A DNA stretch of 58,753 nt from CTSOIL-112 sp049291875 (GTDB lineage: Bacteria; Pseudomonadota; Gammaproteobacteria; Burkholderiales; Burkholderiaceae), in the NCBI GenBank assembly GCA_049291875.1, contig JBATQE010000059.1, forward strand, positions 1-58,753. The letters run 5' to 3'. A program made the position numbers and the translations under genes. Under the pieces are notes generated by a model. It was not told the origin of the DNA. It made no database searches and was given only the letters and a program-made list of their open reading frames with translations. Below, in pieces: positions 1-8,166 of the stretch (position 1 is the first letter of the stretch; each line of letters opens with the position of its first letter).

Positions 1-2
1 AA

Positions 3-1703
3 CTGCTGGATGGCAAAAACATCAAAGTCACGCGCAGTGGCAAAGACGTCACCATCGCCACGGCGGACGACGTCAGCTTCACAACCGTCACTGCGGACAA
101 AACCACCGTGGGCAGTGTTGTGACCGATAGCACGACCAACAAGATCAGCGGCTTGAGTGATGGTACCGTTGCAGCGGGCAGCAGTGAAGCGATCACCGGT
201 AACCAACTGTACAACACTGCCGCAACGGTGGCGAGTAGTTTAGGCGGTACCTCGGTTGTGAATGCGGATGGCACGGTAACTGCCGGTTTGAGCGTGGGTA
301 GCAATAACTACACCAATGTTCAAGACGCATTGAGTGCACTAAATACCGTAGCCAGCGCGCACAATACGACCACAGCCGGTACCAACATCGAGGTGGTTGA
401 AACGACCAACGCCAACGGCAGCAAAAACTATGAAGTCAAAACCAAAGATGACGTGACCTTTAATAAGGTGACGGTAGGTGGTATCACGATAGATGGTACG
501 AGCAATAAGATCAGTGGTTTGGCTGATGGCGCGGTGAGTGTCGATAGTTCGGATGCGATCAATGGTAGCCAGTTATATGGTGTATCCGGTTCAATTAAAA
601 ATATCTTGGGTGGTAATTCGACCGTGAATTCAGATGGGTCACTTTCTATGACCAATGTCGGGGGTACGGGCAAGGACAATATCAATGATGCGATTCAGTC
701 CATCAATACTACAGCCAATAAGGGTTGGAACCTGACGGCAAACGGCGCGAGCAGCAGCAATGTCGCCCCGGGCGCAACGGTTGATTTGAATAACACCGAT
801 GGTAATATCACCATTACCAAAGCCGATAATAACGTGACCTTCAATCTGAACAAGGATTTGAAAGCCGATAGCGTCACTACCGGTAATACCACGATGAATA
901 CCAATGGTGTCTCCATCAGTGGAGGTTCAAATGGTACCGTGAGTTTAACCGGTTCAGGTTTGGATAACGGTGGGAATAAGATCACTCATGTTGCCGATGG
1001 CGCGGTGACGGCCGATAGCACGGATGCGGTGAACGGCTCTCAACTGTATGAGGTGAAGAATTCAATCTCCGATGTGGTTAATAACGCGACCTTTGGCATT
1101 ACGGCTCAGGATGGTAACAGCGTGAAAAACAATCTGAACAAAACGGTCTCGGTTGTCGGTGGTGCAGACAGTGCAGCAGCGGCTTCGGCATCCAACATCA
1201 AAACCGTGGTTAAAGACGGTAAAGTTGAAATTCAGATGGTTGATGCTCCGACCTTTACCGGCGAGGTTACAGCCAATGGTGGAGTGACCGTTGGCGATCA
1301 TCTGACCGTAAGTTCAGGCGCAACTGTGGATATGGGTGGTAATAAGGTGACGAATGTCGCCGCAGGCACTGCTGATACCGATGCTGTGAATGTGGCTCAG
1401 ATGAACAAGGCCATTGGCGGTATTACTCAAAATGTCAGTAACTTGTATGGCAAGATTGATGGTGCAGTCAAAGATGCCAATGCCGGTATCGCCGGTGCTA
1501 TGGCTTCAGCCGGTGTACCGCAGGCCTATATGCCGGGTAAGAGTATGGTTGCAGCCAGTGGCTCGACATATCGGGGTGCTACGGCTTTGGCCATTGGTGT
1601 TTCGACCATAACGGATAGTGGCAAATGGGTATTCAAAGGTACGGTAAACAGCAACTCGCGTGGTTATGTGGGTGCGACCATCGGTGCAGGCTATCAGTGG
1701 TAA
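3..1703 (+). CDS. Trimeric autotransporter adhesin (YadA/Hia type), 3' part only
   Basis: This is the C-terminal part of a surface adhesin; the reading frame is open from the left window edge, so the GTG at 108 is internal and the true start lies outside. Repeated neck-type motifs ending in DAxNGSQLY or DAVNVAQM occur near nt 140-220, 510-580, 980-1050 and 1345-1405, separated by stalk-like Asn/Thr/Gly/Val-rich sequence. The last ~75 residues form a YadA anchor: a helix (VSNLYGKIDGAVKDANAG), a GVPQAYMPGKSMVAAS-like stretch and four amphipathic beta strands ending in Tyr-Gln-Trp, the usual aromatic end of an outer-membrane barrel. Family knowledge: three chains share one 12-strand barrel and export their own passenger for attachment to host cells or matrix. 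The ligand cannot be inferred from the visible part. Confidence 0.95.
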   Translation: MLDGKNIKVTRSGKDVTIATADDVSFTTVTADKTTVGSVVTDSTTNKISGLSDGTVAAGSSEAITGNQLYNTAATVASSLGGTSVVNADGTVTAGLSVGSNNYTNVQDALSALNTVASAHNTTTAGTNIEVVETTNANGSKNYEVKTKDDVTFNKVTVGGITIDGTSNKISGLADGAVSVDSSDAINGSQLYGVSGSIKNILGGNSTVNSDGSLSMTNVGGTGKDNINDAIQSINTTANKGWNLTANGASSSNVAPGATVDLNNTDGNITITKADNNVTFNLNKDLKADSVTTGNTTMNTNGVSISGGSNGTVSLTGSGLDNGGNKITHVADGAVTADSTDAVNGSQLYEVKNSISDVVNNATFGITAQDGNSVKNNLNKTVSVVGGADSAAAASASNIKTVVKDGKVEIQMVDAPTFTGEVTANGGVTVGDHLTVSSGATVDMGGNKVTNVAAGTADTDAVNVAQMNKAIGGITQNVSNLYGKIDGAVKDANAGIAGAMASAGVPQAYMPGKSMVAASGSTYRGATALAIGVSTITDSGKWVFKGTVNSNSRGYVGATIGAGYQW

Positions 1704-1719
1704 ATCGCTGAATCATAAA

Positions 1720-1752
1720 GTGAGAAAGGTGAATTTATTGAGCCTTTCTCAC
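1720..1752 (+). terminator. Hairpin after the adhesin gene
   Basis: A perfect 10-bp stem (GTGAGAAAGG / CCTTTCTCAC) with a 13-nt loop lies 16 nt after the adhesin stop codon. No T-tract follows, so it is either a weak or Rho-assisted terminator or an mRNA-stabilising 3' hairpin. Confidence 0.4.
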
Positions 1753-1801
1753 GCCGACACACAATTGAGAGAATAATTAAATTATAGAAATGAGGAATTT
1801 T

Positions 1802-2230
1802 ATGGCTATTTGCTTAAATAAAATGGCGTTGGCGGCAGTGGTTTTGCTGGCGGCAGGTTGTACCACCATGGTCAGTTATGATGTTGATGACAGCGGACAT
1901 GCGCGCGAAGTGGTGTTTCCGAAAATAACGAAATCAGCACAAAATCGTGCAATTTCGCCTTCGTTTGAAAATCTGCGTAAGGTTTCGGCGGGCGTGAGCA
2001 AAAATGACCTGTATTATTTGCTGGGTGCTCCGCATTTTAATGAAGCAGTGGGTGCGCGCGAATGGGACTATGTTTTTAAATTTTATGATACGAGCAACGG
2101 TTATTCGTCTGTAGAAGGTAAACAGGCGATTGTTGAGTGTCAGTATAAAGTGATTTTTGACAAGGAAATGAAGGGGCAAACCTTCTATTGGCAACCGCAA
2201 ACTTGTGAGGCATTGGCTCACCGGCAATGA
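1802..2230 (+). CDS. BamE/SmpA-like outer-membrane lipoprotein
   Basis: A 142-residue predicted lipoprotein. The signal peptide ends in the lipobox LAAGC (Cys20). The segment VSAGVSKNDLYYLLGAPHF followed by REWDYVF matches the SmpA/OmlA/BamE fold signature, where a helix-turn and two strands form a small domain that binds outer-membrane partners. An upstream in-frame ATG at 1790 exists, but GAGGA sits 5 nt before the ATG at 1802, so 1802 is chosen. It is longer than typical BamE (about 110 residues) and lies directly after the adhesin gene with its own terminator. It could be a paralogue that assists the adhesin rather than the housekeeping BamE; that link is inference. Confidence 0.7.
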   Translation: MAICLNKMALAAVVLLAAGCTTMVSYDVDDSGHAREVVFPKITKSAQNRAISPSFENLRKVSAGVSKNDLYYLLGAPHFNEAVGAREWDYVFKFYDTSNGYSSVEGKQAIVECQYKVIFDKEMKGQTFYWQPQTCEALAHRQ

Positions 2231-2335
2231 TGGATTGCGCAATTGAATCGTCATTGTTCAAAGAATTGACGAATTCCCATGTTTGAATTTATAAAATGAA
2301 CCTTCGAACGGAATGAGTCAGCAGATGTGTCTTTA

Positions 2336-2366
2336 AAGCGTGTATCTCTGATGCACGCTTCTTTTT
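2336..2366 (+). terminator. Rho-independent terminator
   Basis: A 7-bp stem AAGCGTG / CACGCTT with an 11-nt loop is followed by CTTTTTAT. It lies about 100 nt after the BamE-like gene and just before the end of the convergent adenosyltransferase gene. Confidence 0.65.
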
Positions 2367-2384
2367 ATGCCAAATAAGATGAAA

Positions 2385-2954
2385 TTATTGATTGTTACCA
2401 CGCCAATAGGTTTCACTGACCTGTGCGTTTTGATTGAGCAAACGCGCCATGATGAAAAATAGGTCGGAGCAGCGATTGAGGTATTTCAGGCTGGCATCGT
2501 TCAGGGGTTCGAGTTGGTTCAGTGTGACCAAACTGCGCTCGGCGCGGCGGGCAACGCTGCGGCAGACGTGTGCTTGTGTGGCGCTACGTGTGCCCGAAGG
2601 CAGGATGAATTCTTTGAGTGGCGGTAGTTGCGCATTGGCGTTCTCAGCCCAGCATTCGATGTGTTCGAGCGCACCTGCGCGCAAAAAGCTCATGCCCGGT
2701 ACGGCCAGCTCGGAGCCGATTTCAAACAGGTGGTGTTGGATTTTATCCAGTACCGTGTCCAGTGCTTGCTCGAATCCCGATTCGGGCGATGTGTTGAGGC
2801 TTTGTCGCAGCACACCAATGTGGCAGTTCAACTCGTCCACGTCACCCATCGCCATAAAGCGGGGGTGTGATTTGGGCAGACGCGTGCCGTCGGCGAGCGA
2901 CGAGGTGCCGTCGTCGCCGGTGCGGGTGATGATTTGGTTCAGGCGCTCGCTCAT
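2385..2954 (-). CDS. PduO-type ATP:cob(I)alamin adenosyltransferase
   Basis: A 189-residue enzyme that transfers the 5'-deoxyadenosyl group of ATP to cob(I)alamin, making coenzyme B12. The N-terminal ATP-binding signature TRTGDDGTSSLADGTRLPK, then GDVDELNCHIG, the mid motif FILPSGTRSATQAHVCR and ARRAER are characteristic of the trimeric PduO/MMAB family, and the length is typical. It lies 15 nt downstream of yajQ on the same strand, so the two are probably co-transcribed. No cobalamin-dependent enzyme or corrin-ring gene is visible nearby, so a salvage role is most likely (inference). The start ATG at 2954 lacks a strong ribosome-binding site. Confidence 0.92.
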   Translation of the reverse strand: MSERLNQIITRTGDDGTSSLADGTRLPKSHPRFMAMGDVDELNCHIGVLRQSLNTSPESGFEQALDTVLDKIQHHLFEIGSELAVPGMSFLRAGALEHIECWAENANAQLPPLKEFILPSGTRSATQAHVCRSVARRAERSLVTLNQLEPLNDASLKYLNRCSDLFFIMARLLNQNAQVSETYWRGNNQ

Positions 2955-2969
2955 GGTTGCGAAAGCCTG

Positions 2970-3455
2970 TCAGTCGCGGAAGTTGTCAAAGGTCAGCGGC
3001 AGATCGCTCATGTCTTTGCGCAGCAGAGCCATGACCGCTTGCAGGTCGTCGCGTTTCGCGCCGGAGACGCGCACGGCGTCGCCTTGAATGGAGGCTTGGA
3101 CTTTGATTTTGGAGTCTTTGATGAGCTTAACGATTTTTTTCGCGTCGTCCGAGGCCACGCCATTTTTGACTTTGATGATTTGTTTGACTTTGTCGCCGCC
3201 GATTTTTTGTACATCTTCTTCGACGAGGAAACGTACGTCTACATTGCGTTTGGCGCATTTGTTGCGCAGGATGTCGAGGACTTGACCGAGCTGAAATTCG
3301 GAGTCGGCAAAGGCGGTTAATTCGAATTCTTTTTGTTCCACGCGTGCATCGGAGCCTTTGAAGTCAAAACGGCCGGTGATTTCTTTGTTGCTTTGGTCTA
3401 CGGCGTTGCGCAGTTCGACGGAGTCGGCTTTGAGTACGGTATCGAATGAGGGCAT
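2970..3455 (-). CDS. yajQ: YajQ family nucleotide-binding protein
   Basis: A 161-residue protein of the YajQ family, opening MPSFDTVLKADSVELRNAVD and containing the family signature ITGRFDFKGSDA. It has two alpha/beta domains and the usual length. Members bind nucleotides, and homologues in Xanthomonas and Pseudomonas act as cyclic-di-GMP effectors that tune transcription and virulence. The start is well supported: AGGAG precedes the ATG by about 6 nt. It heads a two-gene unit with the adenosyltransferase and is divergent from murB. Confidence 0.95.
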   Translation of the reverse strand: MPSFDTVLKADSVELRNAVDQSNKEITGRFDFKGSDARVEQKEFELTAFADSEFQLGQVLDILRNKCAKRNVDVRFLVEEDVQKIGGDKVKQIIKVKNGVASDDAKKIVKLIKDSKIKVQASIQGDAVRVSGAKRDDLQAVMALLRKDMSDLPLTFDNFRD

Positions 3456-3518
3456 GTTTTCTCCTAATCTGTACGGGAATGGTTCGTGAAATAATGCTCA
3501 AATTATACCCGATAGCCT

Positions 3519-3524
3519 TATAAT
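3519..3524 (+). promoter_or_regulatory. Candidate sigma70 -10 box for murB
   Basis: A perfect TATAAT lies about 38 nt upstream of the chosen murB start, in the intergenic region shared with divergent yajQ. No good -35 hexamer is found at 16-18 nt, so this is only a candidate. Confidence 0.4.
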
Positions 3525-3561
3525 GCGGGCTGATAAGTTTTGACGGCAGCAATTGAAAATA

Positions 3562-4653
3562 ATGATAAACGGGCATTTTACAAACACTCATTCAGCACCC
3601 ATTCAGATCGAGCACGGCGTGGATTTGACCGCGTATAACACGATGGGTTTTTCGGTGCGCGCGCATGATTATGTCGGTATTGGCGATTGGGCGGCGTTTC
3701 TCGAATGGTGGCACGCGCCGGCGCAAGCGAGCTTGCACGCGCGGCCGCGATTCATTCTCGGTGGCGGTAGTAATTTGGTGTTGACACAGGATCTCGCAGC
3801 GCTGGCTGTGCATTTGCAAACCAAAGGCGTTCACGAAGTGCGGCGCGATGCGACGCATGTCTGGTGTGAGGTGGCGGCAGGTGAGTCGTGGCATGATTGG
3901 GTGATGTACACGGTGGCACAGGGCTGGGCGGGTATTGAAAACCTCGCGCTGATTCCGGGGACGGTCGGTGCGTGTCCTGTGCAGAATATTGGCGCGTATG
4001 GTATGGAAGCGGGGCAGGCGATTGAGTATGCGACGGTGCTGGACTTTGCCGATGGTCAGATGCGACGACTGTCGGCGCAGGAGTGCGTTTTTGCTTACCG
4101 CGATAGTATTTTTAAACACGCCCAACACGCAGGACAGGCGCGCTATTTGATCGCGTCGGTGTGTTTTAAATTGCAGCATGATTTGTCTGATTGGCGCGCG
4201 ACCTTGGGCTATGGTGATGTTGCACAACGGGTAGCGGAGCGCGCTTCTGGACGCGAAATAAGTCCTGCCGACGTGGCGCAGGCAGTGATCGCCATTCGTC
4301 AAAGCAAATTGCCTGATCCTAAAGTGCTGGGCAACGCGGGCAGTTTCTTTAAAAATCCAGTGGTGTCCGAGTCGCAGGCAAAAGCATTGAAAGAGCAACA
4401 CGTGTCTTTACCATGCTATCCGATGAGCAATGGCATGGTGAAACTGGCGGCGGGTTGGCTGATCGAGCAAGCCGGTTGGAAAGGCTTTCGCTCGCCGGAC
4501 GGGCACGTCGGAGTGTACGACAAGCAGGCATTGGTGCTGGTGCATCACGGCGGCGGTTCGGGTACGCAACTGATGCAACTAGCTCGGCAGATCGCTACGG
4601 ATGTGCAGCAAAAATTCGGTGTGCTCATCAAGCCGGAGCCGATCGTTCTCTGA
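3562..4653 (+). CDS. murB: UDP-N-acetylenolpyruvoylglucosamine reductase MurB (type I)
   Basis: A 363-residue FAD flavoenzyme that reduces UDP-GlcNAc-enolpyruvate to UDP-MurNAc with NADPH, the second committed step of peptidoglycan precursor synthesis in the cytoplasm. Seen here: the N-terminal NTMGF motif, the FAD-binding LGGGSNLVLT, the GIENLALIPGTVGACPVQNI loop, the FAYRDSIFK segment (the Tyr loop of type I enzymes), NAGSFFKNP with the proton-donor Ser at residue 261, and the C-terminal region WLIEQAGWKGFR and LVHHGGGSG. The frame extends to a TTG at 3553, but the ATG at 3562 fits the family start better. Neither start has a strong ribosome-binding site. Confidence 0.97.
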   Translation: MINGHFTNTHSAPIQIEHGVDLTAYNTMGFSVRAHDYVGIGDWAAFLEWWHAPAQASLHARPRFILGGGSNLVLTQDLAALAVHLQTKGVHEVRRDATHVWCEVAAGESWHDWVMYTVAQGWAGIENLALIPGTVGACPVQNIGAYGMEAGQAIEYATVLDFADGQMRRLSAQECVFAYRDSIFKHAQHAGQARYLIASVCFKLQHDLSDWRATLGYGDVAQRVAERASGREISPADVAQAVIAIRQSKLPDPKVLGNAGSFFKNPVVSESQAKALKEQHVSLPCYPMSNGMVKLAAGWLIEQAGWKGFRSPDGHVGVYDKQALVLVHHGGGSGTQLMQLARQIATDVQQKFGVLIKPEPIVL

Positions 4654-4725
4654 GTGATTTCTCCCTGTTTTGTTCTATTGCGCTGCACCGTTGATGTATT
4701 TTTGTGCGGGTATGGCACAATCTCT

Positions 4726-4738
4726 CGGGTTCAACCCG
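4726..4738. promoter_or_regulatory. Palindrome upstream of the amylase -10 box
   Basis: CGGGTTCAACCCG is an inverted repeat with a 1-nt centre that ends two bases before a perfect TATAAT. Its place in the promoter spacer suggests an operator for a repressor. No binding protein can be named. Confidence 0.3.
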
Positions 4739-4740
4739 CT

Positions 4741-4746
4741 TATAAT
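4741..4746 (+). promoter_or_regulatory. Candidate sigma70 -10 box for the amylase gene
   Basis: A perfect TATAAT lies 64 nt before the chosen GTG start. The -35 region is poor, as expected for an activator-dependent or weak promoter. A start of transcription near 4753 would exclude the earlier in-frame ATG at 4765 only narrowly. Confidence 0.45.
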
Positions 4747-4809
4747 GCATCCTGATCAGCTTAAATGGTGCAATGGTTTGCTCGCAAAGATCAGCAAAGG
4801 GAGAACACC

Positions 4810-6294
4810 GTGAATCAAACCATGATTCAATATTTTCATTGGTACACAAAGGCCGACGCATCGCTTTGGCAAGAGGTGGCGGAGCAAGCCGGCTATTTGG
4901 TAGAGTTGGGTATCAATCTGGCGTGGCTGCCGCCGGCTTACAAGGGCAGTGCGGGGCACGAATCGGTCGGCTACGACGCCTATGACTTGTTTGATTTGGG
5001 CGAATTTGAGCAAAAGGGCAGCGTCGCGACCAAGTACGGCACGAAAGAACAATACCAACATGCCGTTCACTGTCTGCGCGAAAAAGGGGTCGGTGCGGTT
5101 GTCGATATTGTGCTCAATCACAAGGCCGGCGGTGACGAGCTGGAGCAATTTCAAGTGGTTAAAGTCGATCCCGAAAATCGTGAAGTGGCGCTGTCCGATC
5201 CGTATGAAATACGTGGTTACACCCGATTCACATTCCCTGGGCGCAGCGAGCAATACTCCAATTTCAAATGGGACTACATGTGCTTTTCGGGCGTGGATTA
5301 TGCCGAAGGTGAGAGCGAGCACGCCATTTACCGCATCATGAACGGTCATGGCGATGGCTGGGAAGATGTGGTGGGTGACGAACTGGGCAACTACGACTAC
5401 CTGATGTTCAGCGATATTGACCATCGCAACGTCGAGGTGCGTAAAGAGCTGAACTACTGGGGTAAATGGTATTACGACCAAATCGGTTTCGCGGGTGTGC
5501 GCTTGGATGCGCTCAAACACCAGTCGCCGGATTTCTACAAAGAATGGCTGCAATTGCTGCGCTCCAACACAGGACAAAATCTGTTTGCGGTCGGCGAATA
5601 TTGGGCGCCCGGGAAATTGGAGTGGCTGGAAGAATACATGAGCGTGACTGAAGGCTGCATGAATTTATTCGATTGCTCATTACAATTGCATCTGCATACG
5701 GCCTCGCACAGCGAAGAGCCTTACGATCTGCGCACGATTTTTGAGGATACCTTGGTTGGCGTTATGCCGGATAAAGCCGTGACCTTTATTGACAATCATG
5801 ATACCCAGCCCTTGCAGGCGCTCGAAGCGCCGGTGGCGTACTGGTTCAAGCCGATTGCTTATGCGCTGATTTTGCTGCGTGCGGGTGGAACGCCGTGTGT
5901 GTTTTACCCCGATTTGTTTGGCGCGCACTACACCGATAAGGGCGGCGATGAGCAGGAGCACGAAATTTTCCTTGATAAGGTAGAAGGTATCGAGGCGCTA
6001 CTCAAAATCCGCCAGCAGCATGCGTATGGTACGCAGCGGGATTATTTTGATGAACCACATTGTATTGGCTGGACGCGCGAAGGTGATGAGACGCATGATG
6101 GTTGTGCGGTGGTGGTCAGTAATCACGGGGGCGGCCATGTATCCATGGCGATCGGACAGCGCTATGCCGGACAGCAGTTTTATGATCAATTGGGACACAG
6201 CGAGGAAATTGTGGTGGTGGATGAAGCGGGGGTCGGTGTGTTTTCCGCACCCGCCAAGGGAGTTAGTGTTTGGTTGCCGAAACATCAGGTTTAA
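4810..6294 (+). CDS. amyA: Cytoplasmic alpha-amylase (GH13)
   Basis: A 494-residue alpha-amylase that hydrolyses internal alpha-1,4-glucosidic bonds. It has no signal peptide and begins NQTMIQYFHWY, the typical opening of the bacterial liquefying/cytoplasmic GH13_5 group; E. coli AmyA is almost the same length. All GH13 regions are visible: DIVLNHKAGGDE, GVRLDALKH with nucleophile Asp233, AVGEYW with acid/base Glu263, and FIDNHDTQ with Asp331. An in-frame ATG occurs at 4765, but AAAGGGAG precedes the GTG at 4810 by 6-7 nt, so 4810 is preferred. No glycogen or maltose genes are adjacent, so the substrate source (stored glycogen or imported maltodextrin) is unknown. A strong terminator follows. 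Confidence 0.93.
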   Translation: MNQTMIQYFHWYTKADASLWQEVAEQAGYLVELGINLAWLPPAYKGSAGHESVGYDAYDLFDLGEFEQKGSVATKYGTKEQYQHAVHCLREKGVGAVVDIVLNHKAGGDELEQFQVVKVDPENREVALSDPYEIRGYTRFTFPGRSEQYSNFKWDYMCFSGVDYAEGESEHAIYRIMNGHGDGWEDVVGDELGNYDYLMFSDIDHRNVEVRKELNYWGKWYYDQIGFAGVRLDALKHQSPDFYKEWLQLLRSNTGQNLFAVGEYWAPGKLEWLEEYMSVTEGCMNLFDCSLQLHLHTASHSEEPYDLRTIFEDTLVGVMPDKAVTFIDNHDTQPLQALEAPVAYWFKPIAYALILLRAGGTPCVFYPDLFGAHYTDKGGDEQEHEIFLDKVEGIEALLKIRQQHAYGTQRDYFDEPHCIGWTREGDETHDGCAVVVSNHGGGHVSMAIGQRYAGQQFYDQLGHSEEIVVVDEAGVGVFSAPAKGVSVWLPKHQV

Positions 6295-6310
6295 CGATTG
6301 ATCTAAAAAT

Positions 6311-6346
6311 AAAGTACCCCGCAAAATGGCGGGGTACTTTTATTTG
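6311..6346. terminator. Bidirectional Rho-independent terminator
   Basis: A perfect 12-bp stem, AAAGTACCCCGC / GCGGGGTACTTT, with a 6-nt loop and flanking A and T runs. It separates the amylase gene from the convergent rhodanese gene and can serve both strands. Confidence 0.9.
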
Positions 6347-6361
6347 AGCGAATGAAGTGGT

Positions 6362-6757
6362 TTACTGTCCCACGCGTAAACCATATTGTCCCAACTGCCC
6401 CAGTCCGCCTAAGTCCGTGACGTTGGTATACCCCATACCTTTCAGAGTTTCGGTGGCTATGGCGGAGCGTCGTCCCGAGCGGCAATACAGATAAATTTTT
6501 TGATTTTTATCGGGCGCGATTGGCGCGATTTTTTGTTCAATGACATCGTATGGAACCAGAATCGCCTGCGCTGCGTGACCGGCGGCGTATTCGTCGGCAG
6601 TGCGTACGTCGATTAAAATCGCTTGCTGATGGGCGATTTCGGTGGCAATGGCGGTGTTGCTGGCGGTATGAGTTGGATGACTACCCGTGTTGGCTTCACA
6701 GGCGGGTAATAAACAGCAGCAGATGCTCAATGCGATGGTCCAAATACGGTGTTTCAT
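6362..6757 (-). CDS. Rhodanese-domain lipoprotein
   Basis: A 131-residue exported protein: a signal peptide with lipobox LLPAC (Cys20), a short linker, then one rhodanese domain. The motifs ILIDVRTADEYAAGH and the active-site loop CRSGRRS (catalytic Cys) are intact, as is the closing GYTNVTDLGG strand. Rhodaneses transfer sulfane sulfur through a cysteine persulfide; single-domain exported forms such as PspE have poorly known substrates. The reading frame extends to 6805, but the paired ATGs at 6760/6757 begin a proper signal peptide. It is probably monocistronic, since a terminator lies upstream and another downstream. Confidence 0.85.
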   Translation of the reverse strand: MKHRIWTIALSICCCLLPACEANTGSHPTHTASNTAIATEIAHQQAILIDVRTADEYAAGHAAQAILVPYDVIEQKIAPIAPDKNQKIYLYCRSGRRSAIATETLKGMGYTNVTDLGGLGQLGQYGLRVGQ

Positions 6758-6812
6758 CATAGTGAATGGTTTCTTTGTCCTTGGTTGTTGCCAAAAGGCA
6801 CTCACAATAAAA

Positions 6813-6840
6813 AACGAGAACTCATGGGTGGGTTCTCGTT
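6813..6840 (-). terminator. Terminator of the folD-DUF3579 unit
   Basis: A 9-bp stem AACGAGAAC / GTTCTCGTT followed, on the minus strand, by a run of T residues. It begins 4 nt beyond the end of the DUF3579 gene. Confidence 0.8.
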
Positions 6841-6843
6841 GTT

Positions 6844-7161
6844 TTAAAGTTCTTCCAATCCATCCAGTTCGGCGTTAATAAACTCGGTGGTTTGCAAGCC
6901 GTTATCGCCGGCAAAATCAAGGAAAAATCGGTAGGCTTCGGGGCGAATTTTTTCCAAGTCATAGTGGACAATCACGCTTTTGACGCCTTCCCAGAGTGTG
7001 GGGCGCACGTATTGCGAATAGGTGATGTGGTTGTAACCGACGGTGTCTTGCTCAAAGCAACGCATCACGCCGCACAAACGCTCGGCCCAATCGCTGGGGC
7101 GAAACGGTTTGCCTTGTTGCGTGATGCCTTTGATAATAATGCCATCCTTAAGTGTCGCCAT
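6844..7161 (-). CDS. DUF3579 domain protein
   Basis: A 105-residue protein without signal or membrane segments, recognised as the DUF3579 family from its opening IIIKGITQQGKPFRPSDWAE and the segments RLCGVMRCF and YVRPTLWEGVKSVIV. The family is small, of unknown function and, as far as known, concentrated in Betaproteobacteria, which helps place the organism. It is 28 nt downstream of folD on the same strand and shares its terminator, so it is probably expressed with folD. A role in one-carbon metabolism would be a guess. Confidence 0.75.
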   Translation of the reverse strand: MATLKDGIIIKGITQQGKPFRPSDWAERLCGVMRCFEQDTVGYNHITYSQYVRPTLWEGVKSVIVHYDLEKIRPEAYRFFLDFAGDNGLQTTEFINAELDGLEEL

Positions 7162-7189
7162 GGGGTTGTCTCGCGTTTGTGATCGTTGT

Positions 7190-8053
7190 TTATAGGTAGC
7201 TGGATTTGAGCTGGTTTTGCGCTGATTCCAAAGTGTTCATCAACAGCATGGTGATGGTCATCGGACCGACACCGCCCGGAACCGGGGTAATGGCACCGGC
7301 CACTTGACGCACGCCTTCGTAGTCCACATCGCCGCACAGCTTGCCTTCGGCATTGCGGTTCATGCCAACGTCAATCACTACTGCGCCTGCGCGCACCATG
7401 TCGGCGGTGAGGATATTGATGCGGCCAACGGCGGCGACAATGATGTCGGCGTTGCGCGTGTGCGCCGCCAAATCACGGGTTTTTGAGTTGCAAATGGTGA
7501 CGGTTGCGCCGGCTTGGAGCAGCATCATGGCCATGGGCTTGCCCACGATATTGGAGGCGCCGATCACCACGGCGTTCGCTCCCCATACCGGAACTTTGTG
7601 GTATTCGAGCATCTTCATCACGCCATACGGCGTGCAGGCGCGCAGACGCGGCTGTCCGGTCATGAGTGCGCCGGCGTTGATCAGGTGAAATCCGTCGACG
7701 TCTTTGGCCGGGGCAATGGCTTCGAGTACCGCGTGCTCGTTGATGTGTTTGGGCAGCGGCAGTTGAACCAAAATGCCGTGAATGTCGGGGTTGTGATTGA
7801 GTTCTTGAATGCGTTGCAACAGTTTGGCCTCAGTCAAATCAGCCGGATAGCGATCCAAGGAGGAATACATGCCGACGGCTTCGCAGGCTTTAACCTTGTT
7901 GCGCACATACACCTGTGAGGCGGGGTTGTCACCGACCAGAATCACCGCCAGACCCGGGCGAACGCCTTGTTCGATCAGTTGGTCAACACGGATTTTGATT
8001 TCATCTTGTGTTGCGCTGGCAATCGCTTTGCCATCGATAATGGTCGCGCTCAT
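7190..8053 (-). CDS. folD: Methylenetetrahydrofolate dehydrogenase/cyclohydrolase FolD
   Basis: A 287-residue bifunctional enzyme that oxidises 5,10-methylene-THF to methenyl-THF with NADP and hydrolyses it to 10-formyl-THF. The family motifs are present: PGLAVILVGDNPASQVYVRN, the catalytic Lys in YVRNKVKACE, GILVQLPLPKHI, the NADP site VIGASNIVGKP and PVPGGVGPMT. The start at 8053 has AAGGA 6 nt upstream. With fhs at 20.4 kb, the window encodes both formate-dependent and dehydrogenase-dependent routes to 10-formyl-THF. It heads a unit with the DUF3579 gene. Confidence 0.97.
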   Translation of the reverse strand: MSATIIDGKAIASATQDEIKIRVDQLIEQGVRPGLAVILVGDNPASQVYVRNKVKACEAVGMYSSLDRYPADLTEAKLLQRIQELNHNPDIHGILVQLPLPKHINEHAVLEAIAPAKDVDGFHLINAGALMTGQPRLRACTPYGVMKMLEYHKVPVWGANAVVIGASNIVGKPMAMMLLQAGATVTICNSKTRDLAAHTRNADIIVAAVGRINILTADMVRAGAVVIDVGMNRNAEGKLCGDVDYEGVRQVAGAITPVPGGVGPMTITMLLMNTLESAQNQLKSSYL

Positions 8054-8087
8054 GACATCCTTCGTTCTATCAATTTTAACTGACCGT

Positions 8088-8096
8088 ATTATAGCA
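8088..8096 (-). promoter_or_regulatory. Extended -10 promoter of folD
   Basis: On the minus strand TGCTATAAT is a perfect extended -10 element (TGnTATAAT), 35 nt upstream of the folD start. The -35 region is weak, as is common for extended -10 promoters. Confidence 0.6.
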
Positions 8097-8166
8097 TTGT
8101 CCTTATGGGTTTTCTATGTCTGTGGGGGCTGTTTCGGGCAATTGTGAATGAATTTTGTGTGGGTGC

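Noticed and set aside
3592..4401. A 269-codon open frame on the minus strand opposite murB
   Set aside because: Antisense to an intact murB, arginine-rich and without a ribosome-binding site or known motifs.
4756..5577. A 273-codon open frame on the minus strand opposite the amylase gene
   Set aside because: Antisense shadow of an intact GH13 gene; hydrophobic runs follow from the complement of conserved codons.
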